Positions 1-4,820 of a stretch of DNA of 6,883 bases are shown here, in pieces. Source of the stretch: an uncultured Porphyromonadaceae bacterium (GTDB lineage Bacteria > Bacteroidota > Bacteroidia > Bacteroidales > Muribaculaceae); the NCBI GenBank assembly GCA_947174155.1, contig CAMWHX010000054.1, forward strand, positions 1 through 6,883, in the 5' to 3' direction. A model generated the notes under the pieces. The model had not been told where the DNA came from. It was given only the letters and a program-made list of their open reading frames with translations, and did not search any database. How positions within the stretch are numbered: the stretch's first letter is position 1; every line of letters begins with the position of its first letter. The translations under genes were made by a program, and so were the position numbers.

Positions 1-51
1 GGGGACACAAGGATTTTCAGTCCTTTGCTCTACCAACTGAGCTATGGCACC
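1..51 (-). tRNA. tRNA-Phe (GAA), 3' part cut off by the window edge
   Basis: Read on the minus strand, the sequence starts with acceptor strand GGTGCCA (51 to 45), then TA, a D-arm GCTC-AGTTGGTA-GAGC, and an anticodon arm AAGGA-CTGAAAA-TCCTT. The anticodon is GAA (minus strand, positions 18 to 16), which reads phenylalanine codons. The variable loop begins, but the T-arm and the 3' acceptor strand lie beyond base 1. The 5' end at 51 is fixed by the 7-nt acceptor strand. Identity is read directly from the anticodon arm. A consensus promoter lies upstream at 111-142. Confidence 0.95.
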
Positions 52-110
52 ATCTGCTGCGGCTATCTTCGCTCTCGCTTGAGCGGGATGTTACTGCCGT
101 TTTGCGAGTG

Positions 111-142
111 CAAAGTTACAACCTTTTTTCGGACTGTGCAAA
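111..142 (-). promoter_or_regulatory. Bacteroidetes-type promoter for tRNA-Phe
   Basis: On the minus strand TTTG (142-139) is followed by 20 nt and then TAACTTTG (118-111). This matches the housekeeping promoter of Bacteroidetes (about -33 TTTG, about -7 TAnnTTTG) in both boxes and in spacing. The -7 box ends about 60 bp before the first tRNA base, which leaves a leader of about 50 nt to be removed by RNase P. The leader contains a minor CGCTC/GAGCG hairpin. No transcript data are available. Confidence 0.8.
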
Positions 143-199
143 TTTTTTGACGACTTTTTTTTGATATATTTTCTAATGGGCTGAGATTCAGATGTTTTT

Positions 200-242
200 A
201 GCGGGAGGAGAGATTGGGGTTATCCCTGTCTCTCCTCCCGCT
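200..242 (-). terminator. 14-bp inverted repeat after tpx, probable terminator
   Basis: AGCGGGAGGAGAGA at 200-213 is matched exactly by its reverse complement at 229-242, and the 15-nt loop holds a further GGG/CCC pair. It lies 42 bp after the tpx stop, where a terminator would be expected. On the minus strand the stem is followed by TAAAAACATC, not by a run of T, and on the plus strand only by CTTTGGG. It is therefore not a textbook intrinsic terminator for either strand. It may stabilise the 3' end of the tpx mRNA or act with Rho. Confidence 0.55.
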
Positions 243-284
243 TTGGGTGTCTTTGAAGTTATCTCCTTGTGGCGGAGTGAGGTT

Positions 285-782
285 TTACTTCAACAGATCG
301 TGTACAAACTGGTAATCGGGTTCCTCGGTAATCTCCTCGCAGAGGGATGTGCCCTTGATCTTACCCTCCTTGTCGATGACGACGAGGGCGCGGGAGAAGA
401 GGCCGCGCAGGGGACCGTCGACGAGTTCGACACCGTAGGTCTGACCGAAGTCACTGCGGAATGCCGAAGCAGTGCGCACCTTGTCGATGCCCTCGGCTGC
501 ACAGAAACGTCCGGCTGCAAAGGGGAGGTCCATAGATACGCAGAGCACCTCTGTGTCGGGCAGAGAGGCTACCTCCTTGTTGAAGCGGCGTACCGAAGCG
601 GCGCATACACCGGTGTCGACAGAGGGGAAAATATTGAGGACGATATTCTTGCCACGCAGATCGTGAAGCGCGATTTCAGAGAGGTCCTGAGCCACGAGGG
701 CGAAATTGGGAGCCTCCTGTCCGGGGGTGGGGAGAGCGTGGGCGATGTGCATGGAGTTGCCGTTAAACTTTACTGTTTCCAT
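285..782 (-). CDS. tpx: Thiol peroxidase (2-Cys peroxiredoxin, Tpx type)
   Basis: Encodes a 165-residue protein that reduces hydrogen peroxide and organic hydroperoxides using thioredoxin as electron donor; in E. coli the homologue (168 aa) is found in the periplasm or soluble fraction. The sequence shows the family's peroxidatic cysteine at C60 in FPSVDTGVCAASVRRFN and the resolving cysteine at C94 in RFCAAEG, with the expected spacing. The C-terminal EITEEPDY is also typical. There is no signal peptide, so a cytoplasmic location is likely. The frame is open upstream to about 1085, but homology begins at the METVKFNGN methionine (ATG at 782-780) and the residues before it look non-coding. 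No Shine-Dalgarno is seen, as is usual in Bacteroidetes. It is a monocistronic minus-strand gene with the inverted repeat at 200-242 downstream. Identity is close to certain. Confidence 0.96.
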   Translation of the reverse strand: METVKFNGNSMHIAHALPTPGQEAPNFALVAQDLSEIALHDLRGKNIVLNIFPSVDTGVCAASVRRFNKEVASLPDTEVLCVSMDLPFAAGRFCAAEGIDKVRTASAFRSDFGQTYGVELVDGPLRGLFSRALVVIDKEGKIKGTSLCEEITEEPDYQFVHDLLK

Positions 783-1092
783 TTTAATAAGTGTGTTTTT
801 ATGGTTAAGTAGCTTACTATATTGCAAACACCTTTCTCCCCGTGATGGTTTTGCCCGGGTCTTGTGCATGACGGCACATCTCGGAGCGAGGGGCCCTATC
901 TGATACGTATATCCGCCCACGGCTTCAAACTTTCTTCCGGGACGATGTCTAAAAGATGGTGAAAAGTTGGGGAGGGAGCGAAAAAAGTTGTAATTTTGTA
1001 ATATGCTTCCACAGATGAGGCTTATCGGCGTGCTGACGTGTGATGAGCCGGAGTCAGGGGGCGCATAAATACAAGACAAGTACAAAACTACA
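783..1092. other. Divergent intergenic region between tpx and the coiled-coil gene
   Basis: This is 310 bp with no supported gene. It holds a good promoter for the plus-strand gene (966-998). For tpx no full consensus is found: the best candidate reads GGTGTTTG on the minus strand (832-825), which lacks the TA of the -7 box and has no TTG at the right distance. Tpx genes are often controlled by OxyR or similar activators, which could compensate for a weak promoter, but no operator can be recognised here. Confidence 0.5.
966..998 (+). promoter_or_regulatory. Bacteroidetes-type promoter for the coiled-coil gene
   Basis: GTTG (966-969) is followed by 21 nt and then TAATTTTG (991-998), a full match to TAnnTTTG with slightly long spacing. 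It would give a leader of about 85-90 nt before the ATG at 1093. No other plus-strand site in this gap fits as well. Confidence 0.6.
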
Positions 1093-2010
1093 ATGAATAA
1101 GAATCAGAAAATAATACTTTTTGGCGGAATAGGTGTGGTAGTCTGTCTCGTAGCTCTTGTCGTGGTGTTGATACTCAATAATTCGAGTGCCAACACGGCA
1201 GCGGCCGAAGCGGAGGCACGTGCGGATTCTCTTGCTTTGGCCAACGATCGCCTGACGTTGACCTCGGAGTTCAATCAGCTTAACGCTGACTTCTCGCAGT
1301 ATGAGGATCAGCAGATCTATCTTAAAAACGATTCTCTCGTGCATCAGTATAATGAGGCTCGCATGAAGGTCGAGGGTCTGCTTCGCGAGCTTGACCAGGA
1401 GAAGCGCAATAACTCCGCTAATCGTGCCCGCATCAAGAAGCTGGAAGATGAGATTGCCACACTGAAAGGTATTGTGCGGCATTATCTTGAAGAGATACGT
1501 CGCCTCGGAGAGGAGAACGAGGGGCTTCGTCGCGAACTCGAAACCGTCAATGAGCGAAACCAGCAATTGGCCACCGAGGTCACTACCGCTACCAAGAGTA
1601 ACGCGGAGTTGACTCAGACCGTCAAGCTTGCCCGTAAGCTTAACATCACCTCCCTCTCGCTCAGAGCGCTCAATAAGAAGGGTAAGGTAGAGAAGAATGT
1701 CACCAAGGCGCGCCAGCTGGCCGTGTCCTTCACCGTAAGTCCCAACAATACTGCCTCCCCCGGTATGAAGGATTTCTATGTGCGGATCGTGACACCGGAG
1801 GGTGCACTGCTCGGAGGGGGCTCTTCATTCCAGTTTGACGGCGCCAATGTGGCTGCTACGGCTCATCGTCAAGTGGAGTATAATAATGAGGAGCTGGCCG
1901 TGACCATGTATTGGGATGTAAACGCTACGTTGACTCCAGGCGAGTATCTCGTGGAGGTATTCTGCGACGGTTATCGTCTGGCGTCTCGCAAGTATGCAAT
2001 GAGTAAATAA
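1093..2010 (+). CDS. Membrane-anchored coiled-coil protein of unknown function
   Basis: The 305-residue product has a short positively charged N-terminus (MNKNQK), one strongly hydrophobic segment at about residues 7-28, then an alanine/glutamate-rich stretch. A long charged helical region runs over about residues 40-180 with heptad-like spacing of L, I and V, best explained as a coiled coil. The last part (about 185-305) is rich in alternating hydrophobic residues (LAVSFTVSP, DFYVRIVTPEG, ELAVTMYWDV, EYLVEVFCDG) and looks like a compact beta-sandwich. The segment at 7-28 probably acts as a signal anchor, leaving the coiled coil and beta domain in the periplasm. I do not recognise a named family; this looks like a conserved hypothetical of Bacteroidales. 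The ATG at 1093 is the first in frame after the promoter. The PAS gene follows after 47 bp and may be co-transcribed. The function is unknown; a structural or envelope-scaffold role is only a guess. Confidence 0.9.
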   Translation: MNKNQKIILFGGIGVVVCLVALVVVLILNNSSANTAAAEAEARADSLALANDRLTLTSEFNQLNADFSQYEDQQIYLKNDSLVHQYNEARMKVEGLLRELDQEKRNNSANRARIKKLEDEIATLKGIVRHYLEEIRRLGEENEGLRRELETVNERNQQLATEVTTATKSNAELTQTVKLARKLNITSLSLRALNKKGKVEKNVTKARQLAVSFTVSPNNTASPGMKDFYVRIVTPEGALLGGGSSFQFDGANVAATAHRQVEYNNEELAVTMYWDVNATLTPGEYLVEVFCDGYRLASRKYAMSK

Positions 2011-2057
2011 GGGCCCGGAGGAGAGAAATCAACGTTTTTTCGAAGCTATTAGATAAT

Positions 2058-2426
2058 ATGAACACGAATAACGACTGGAGCCGTGTGGCCGAGGGTGTGA
2101 CACCCGACTGGGCGCGGGCGGTAGGATGTGCTGTGACGGTGTGTGATGCCGATGGCAAGATCCTGTATATGAATGACCTGTCGCGGGAGACTTTCGCACG
2201 TCATGGCGACATCATCGGACACAATCTGTATGATTATCATCCCGAGCGGGCGCAGAAGATGATCCGCCACATGCTGAGCACCGGAGAGACGAATGCCTAC
2301 ACTATTCTGAAAAACGGGCGAAAGAAGCTGATATATCAGACACCGTGGCGTCGTGACGGCGAGATAGCCGGGTTAGTGGAGATTTCGATCCCTCTTCCGG
2401 AGGATATGCCTCACTATGTGAGATAA
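2058..2426 (+). CDS. Small stand-alone PAS-domain protein
   Basis: The 122-residue product is almost entirely one PAS fold: strands GCAVTVCDADGKILYMN (about 23-39), helices around LSRETFARHGDIIGHNLYDYHPERAQ, and closing strands AYTILKNGRKKLIYQTPWR and GEIAGLVEISIPL (to about 112). PAS domains sense ligands, redox state or light, or mediate protein contacts. The GHNLYDYHPERAQKMI segment resembles PAS domains attached to DUF438 proteins. There is no kinase, GGDEF, HTH or other output domain and no membrane segment, so it should act in the cytoplasm, by binding a partner. H55, H61 and H71 are visible, but no heme or flavin site can be claimed. It lies 47 bp after the coiled-coil gene on the same strand, probably in one transcript, and its stop is 8 bp before the large nested inverted repeat. 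The ligand and partner are unknown. Confidence 0.88.
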   Translation: MNTNNDWSRVAEGVTPDWARAVGCAVTVCDADGKILYMNDLSRETFARHGDIIGHNLYDYHPERAQKMIRHMLSTGETNAYTILKNGRKKLIYQTPWRRDGEIAGLVEISIPLPEDMPHYVR

Positions 2427-2488
2427 GAATAGGGGCACAAGCCGAAAAGTCGGTGCATAATCTATTTTATCGCAGGGGCATCGTCAGA

Positions 2489-2503
2489 CCCCGCATGGCG
2501 GGG
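2489..2503. repeat. Left lateral hairpin of the nested repeat, outer level
   Basis: CCCCGC (2489-2494), loop ATG, GCGGGG (2498-2503): a perfect 6-bp GC stem between the outer stem and the second stem. Its counterpart on the right side is the hairpin at 2697-2713, which has a different sequence. Confidence 0.7.
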
Positions 2504-2511
2504 CTATATAT

Positions 2512-2689
2512 CAGGCCCGTATCGACGGCAACTCTGTTGCCGTCGGTGCGGGTATGAGAAAGATTCCCTCCAACCCCCTGCGAGGCGGTGCAAGGCGAAC
2601 GCCTTGCACCGCTTCGCAGGGGGTATATATATATGGCCATTGTATACCCGCACCGTCGATACGCTTCGCGCATCGACGATACGGGCCTG
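2512..2689. repeat. Perfect four-way junction inside the nested repeat
   Basis: Four helices follow one another without a spare base. A 12-bp stem pairs 2512-2523 with 2678-2689. A 9-bp hairpin occupies 2524-2544 (GACGGCAAC, loop TCT, GTTGCCGTC). An 11-bp stem pairs 2545-2555 with 2644-2654. A hairpin occupies 2655-2677 (GTCGAT, an A-C mismatch, CGC, loop TTC, GCG, ATCGAC). The boundaries 2523/2524, 2544/2545, 2654/2655 and 2677/2678 all abut, which is the geometry of a perfect four-way helical junction. This holds for either strand, as RNA or as extruded single-stranded DNA. The pairings are read directly from the sequence; formation in the cell is inferred. Confidence 0.8.
2573..2624. repeat. 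Apical 24-bp hairpin
   Basis: The arms 2573-2596 and 2601-2624 pair over all 24 positions, the only non-Watson-Crick pair being G2584 with T2613 (a wobble in plus-strand RNA). The loop is GAAC (2597-2600). The right arm runs into an alternating TA tract (2624-2634). It is the most stable element of the nested structure. As a terminator it lacks a downstream T run on the plus strand; on the minus strand it is followed by TTGGAGGG, so it does not look like an intrinsic terminator either way. Confidence 0.85.
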
Positions 2690-2696
2690 TTACATA

Positions 2697-2713
2697 AGCC
2701 TGCTATGCAGGCT
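2697..2713. repeat. Right lateral hairpin of the nested repeat, outer level
   Basis: AGCCTGC (2697-2703), loop TAT, GCAGGCT (2707-2713): a perfect 7-bp stem. With the hairpin at 2489-2503, the outer stem and the 12-bp stem it would form an outer four-way junction, although that one has unpaired linkers. Confidence 0.7.
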
Positions 2714-2786
2714 CACTTCGGTTTTAATATCGGATTCATAGCCTATACTTTTTTTGTCTTTATGCACCGACTTTTCGGCTTGGGCC

Positions 2787-3012
2787 GGATTTCCGGAGTA
2801 ACTGCTCATCCGCGTGAGTTTAGTGGTCTATTCTTCTTTCTTAGCCAAGATCTTTATCCTTATATTGGTCGCCATATAACCGTTGGTGAGTGGTTGCGCA
2901 ACTGTGATTATTCCGGTATCAACTATGAGGCTGACAATGATTTGGACTGATATGGGAATACAAAGACTTGAAAGTATTACATAGACTTATTGGTTATTCC
3001 TCCGACAGGCAT
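2787..3012. other. Region without a confident gene; possible coding remnant
   Basis: The stretch is more AT-rich than its surroundings. On the plus strand a frame ending with TGA at 2948-2950 reads AHPREFSGLFFFLSQDLYPY and continues through a tryptophan, cysteine and acidic tail, with codons that look natural for this genome (CGT, GGT, GAT, TAT). The nearest ATG in frame (2762) lies inside the right outer arm of the nested repeat, giving only 62 codons. The minus strand also has an open stretch of about 50 codons here, ending near 2835. Either may be the end of a decayed gene interrupted by the repeat, or chance. I recognise no family. Confidence 0.25.
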
Positions 3013-3076
3013 GATCAGAAATGAAGAGCACTCACAAGTCTTGTACAAGACTTGTGAGTGCTCTTCATTTCTGATC
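3013..3076. repeat. Perfect 64-bp palindrome with no spacer
   Basis: Bases 3013-3044 are the exact reverse complement of 3045-3076: 32 bp per arm, no mismatch and no central loop. The centre consists of two tandem palindromic 11-mers, ACAAGTCTTGT (3034-3044) and ACAAGACTTGT (3045-3055). It lies 30 bp downstream of the stop of the minus-strand thioredoxin-fold gene and could end its transcript, but neither side has a T run. Other readings are a dimeric protein-binding site, a recombination site, or a product of inverted duplication. Confidence 0.92.
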
Positions 3077-3106
3077 TTAACGCTTTATTGGCTGTGAGGG
3101 GGGATA

Positions 3107-3403
3107 TCAGAAGGCGCGTTTGGCCATGTCGATGAGTTCGGTGAGGGTTTTGTTGCCGGTCTCGCGCTGGAGCTCCTGACCCTCTTTGAAGAGGATCCAG
3201 GTGGGGTAGTGCAGGATGTTGTACTCGTGTTTCAGGCGGTGGTCATAGGAGGCGTCTACTCGCATGATGTTGATGCGGTCTCCAAATTCCTTGCGCAGAC
3301 CCTCGGCGAGATACTTGATTTCTACGGCATCCTGTGTGCCGGCGTGGATGAATACTACCATCGAGGGGATACCCTCCTTGATACGGGATTCAAATGTCTT
3401 CAT
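3107..3403 (-). CDS. Cysteine-less thioredoxin-fold protein
   Basis: The 98-residue product has the layout of a short thioredoxin domain: an N-terminal helix, the strand MVVFIHAG (about 15-22), a long helix, the strand INIMRVDASYDHRLKHEYNI, the cis-proline loop HYPTWILFKEG (P68), and a C-terminal helix TLTELIDMAKRAF. Where thioredoxins carry WCGPC there is GTQDA (about 22-26), and the protein contains no cysteine at all. It therefore cannot do disulfide exchange and is more likely a binding or scaffold protein, or a relic of a thioredoxin. There is no signal peptide. It starts with the ATG at 3403-3401 and sits alone on the minus strand, 159 bp downstream of the spmAB gene. A small inverted repeat lies just upstream (3426-3440). 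The fold assignment is reasonably firm; the role is unknown. Confidence 0.85.
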   Translation of the reverse strand: MKTFESRIKEGIPSMVVFIHAGTQDAVEIKYLAEGLRKEFGDRINIMRVDASYDHRLKHEYNILHYPTWILFKEGQELQRETGNKTLTELIDMAKRAF

Positions 3404-3562
3404 AATATAGATTCTAATTGTAATTCTGTTATTCTAACAGATTTCAGGGAGGAATGGTTTTGTAGTTCCCTGATGTTGTGGAGGCGCGGTTTCCGCGCAA
3501 GGGGAGGCCCGGGGGCGCGCCACATCCCGGTCAAGCGCGGTTTAGTCTCACCGGGTGCCTCT
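3404..3562. other. Intergenic region between spmAB and the thioredoxin-fold gene
   Basis: This is 159 bp without a gene. The half next to spmAB is very GC-rich and holds two weak hairpins: GCGCGG-TTT-CCGCGC (3484-3498) and CCCGGT (3526-3531) with ACCGGG (3550-3555). The second lies just after the spmAB stop and may end the operon's transcript. The motif GCGCGGTTT occurs twice (3484 and 3535). The other half is AT-rich and should hold the promoter of the thioredoxin-fold gene, but no TAnnTTTG box is seen on the minus strand. Confidence 0.45.
3426..3440. promoter_or_regulatory. Small inverted repeat upstream of the thioredoxin-fold gene
   Basis: CTGTTA (3426-3431), TTC, TAACAG (3435-3440): a perfect 6-bp inverted repeat ending 23 bp before the start codon of the minus-strand gene. 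It could be an operator for a dimeric repressor or a leader hairpin. Short repeats of this size also occur by chance. Confidence 0.3.
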
Positions 3563-4789
3563 TTACCACATCAGGTAGGCGATGAGGACGGCGGCGATGG
3601 CTCCTGTGATGTCGGCCAGGAGGGCGTAGCCGGCGGCGTAGCGGGTTTTGCTGACCCCTACGGAGCCGAAGTAGACGGCGAGGATGTAGAAGGTCGTGTC
3701 GGTGCTTCCGCGGACCACTCCGGCGAGCTTGCTGACGAAGGCGTCAGCCCCCTCGGTGCGCATGACGTCGAGCATCATCGCGCAACTTCCGCTCCCACTC
3801 AATGGCTTCATAAGCATCGTCGGCAACGCGCCGACCCACTGTGTGTCAAACCCGAGCCACGCGACAAAGCGCTCCACCGTTCCGGTGACCATATCCAGTG
3901 CTCCCGAGGCACGAAACATCCCGATAGCTACAAGTATGGCGACCAGATAGGGGATGATGGTCACGGCTGTCTTGAATCCCTCCTTGGCCCCCTCGATAAA
4001 TGTGTCGTAGACTCGTATGCGTTTGCGCATTCCCATCACCAGGAAGGCTATGATGACGCTGAATAGGATGAAGTTGGCTGCAAATCCGGAGTAAGCCTCC
4101 ACTTTAGCAGCGGGGAGTGTGGAGAAATACCAGGCGACGCCGGCTACGAAGAGGGCAATGCCGGCGAGCCAGCTCCAGAGCACGAGGTCCATGCGTATCC
4201 GCTGACGGATACACAGGGCCACCATACCGACAAGTGTGGCTACGGCCGTAGCCATAAGGATGGGGATGAAGACATCTGTCGGGTTGGAGGCTCCACCCTG
4301 GGCGCGATACATCATGATGCTCACCGGTATCAGACACAGACCGGAACTGTTGAGCACCAGAAACATGATCATGGCATCGGTAGCCGTGTCCTTTCGGTCA
4401 TTGAGTGTCTGCATCTCCTGCATGGCCCGCAGTCCCATAGGTGTGGCGGCGTTATCGAGGCCGAGCATGTTGGCCGATAGATTCATGAAGATGGCCCCCA
4501 TGGCAGGATGTCCCTTCGGTATCCCGGGGAAGAGTCTCGAAAAGAGGGGTTGCACCACCCGCCCCATTGCCTCGATGGCACCGGCTCGTTCGCCGATCTT
4601 CATTATCCCCATCCAGAGGGAGAGGATACCGGTCAGACCTAAGGATATTTCAAAGGCGAATGAAGCCTGCGAGAAGGAGGCATTCATGATCTCGGTCCAT
4701 ATCGCGGTCCCTCCGCCGGTCAGAGTCACACCCGCAGCCATGAGGAAGGTGAGGATGAAGAAGGCAATCCAGATATAATTCAGTATCAT
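3563..4789 (-). CDS. Fused SpmA-SpmB membrane protein (Gate / nucleoside-recognition domains)
   Basis: The 408-residue integral membrane protein joins the two spore maturation proteins SpmA and SpmB of Bacillus in one chain. The N-terminal half (about 1-200) carries the SpmA signature FMNLSANMLGLDNAATPMGL (101-120). The C-terminal half (about 235-408) carries the SpmB signature GSTDTTFYILAVYFGSVGVS (361-380). Hydrophobic segments fill both halves, including about 3-20, 48-63, 140-160, 174-194, 203-221, 237-255, 277-293 and 388-407. Both halves belong to the Gate-domain superfamily, whose members include nucleoside transporters; in Bacillus they are needed for spore core dehydration. Bacteroidales do not sporulate, so the role here must differ, perhaps transport. 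It is the last gene of the minus-strand cluster, starting 21 bp after the ABC ATPase stop. Whether it works with the metal ABC genes is open. Confidence 0.93.
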   Translation of the reverse strand: MILNYIWIAFFILTFLMAAGVTLTGGGTAIWTEIMNASFSQASFAFEISLGLTGILSLWMGIMKIGERAGAIEAMGRVVQPLFSRLFPGIPKGHPAMGAIFMNLSANMLGLDNAATPMGLRAMQEMQTLNDRKDTATDAMIMFLVLNSSGLCLIPVSIMMYRAQGGASNPTDVFIPILMATAVATLVGMVALCIRQRIRMDLVLWSWLAGIALFVAGVAWYFSTLPAAKVEAYSGFAANFILFSVIIAFLVMGMRKRIRVYDTFIEGAKEGFKTAVTIIPYLVAILVAIGMFRASGALDMVTGTVERFVAWLGFDTQWVGALPTMLMKPLSGSGSCAMMLDVMRTEGADAFVSKLAGVVRGSTDTTFYILAVYFGSVGVSKTRYAAGYALLADITGAIAAVLIAYLMW

Positions 4790-4790
4790 G

Positions 4791-4820
4791 AGGTCTTAAA
4801 GATGGAGGTCTTATAGATGG
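4791..4820. repeat. 15-bp tandem duplication at the end of the ABC ATPase gene
   Basis: AGGTCTTAAAGATGG (4791-4805) is followed directly by AGGTCTTATAGATGG (4806-4820), differing at one base. On the minus strand the copy at 4806-4820 contains the last codons and stop (TAA) of the ATPase gene; the next copy repeats an in-frame LHL-stop before the spmAB start. It lies in the 21-bp junction between the two genes and looks like a recent slippage duplication. Confidence 0.75.

Larger units (their letters stand above)
2434..2786. repeat. 353-bp nested inverted repeat with multiple internal hairpins
   Basis: The outer arms 2434-2460 and 2760-2786 pair over 27 positions with a single mismatch (A2437 with G2783). 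Inside lie, in order: a hairpin (2489-2503), the left arm of a second stem (2512-2523), a hairpin (2524-2544), the left arm of a third stem (2545-2555), an apical 24-bp hairpin (2573-2624), the matching right arms at 2644-2654 and 2678-2689 with a hairpin between them (2655-2677), and a last hairpin (2697-2713). The design is a symmetric ladder in which each long stem is flanked by one small hairpin per side. It starts 8 bp after the PAS stop, so it would be part of that mRNA's 3' region if transcription reads through. It could be a structured RNA, a palindromic mobile repeat, or several palindromic repeats inserted into one another. No family is recognised. Confidence 0.85.

Noticed and set aside
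192..812. 206-codon open frame on the plus strand
   Set aside because: It is antisense to tpx, whose identity is certain; the translated product shows no recognisable fold.
783..1085. N-terminal extension of the Tpx frame to 266 residues
   Set aside because: Residues before METVKFNGN do not look like protein, the family begins at that methionine, and 165 residues is the normal length.
1083..1090. Minus-strand TAGTTTTG as a tpx promoter
   Set aside because: It matches the -7 box but has no TTG at the -33 distance and lies 301 bp from the tpx start.
1054..1566. 170-codon minus-strand open frame
   Set aside because: It lies opposite the coiled-coil gene, which has a promoter and coherent protein features; the antisense frame has none.
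2588..2761. Open frame through the nested repeat
   Set aside because: Translation across hairpin arms (MQGERLAPLRRG and onward) is composed of repeat sequence and does not look like a protein.
2434..3076. CRISPR array
   Set aside because: The repeats are inverted and unique, not direct repeats with regular spacers, and no cas gene is present.
3209..4066. 285-codon plus-strand open frame
   Set aside because: It crosses the end of the thioredoxin-fold gene, the intergenic gap and the antisense of spmAB; composition is that of a shadow frame.
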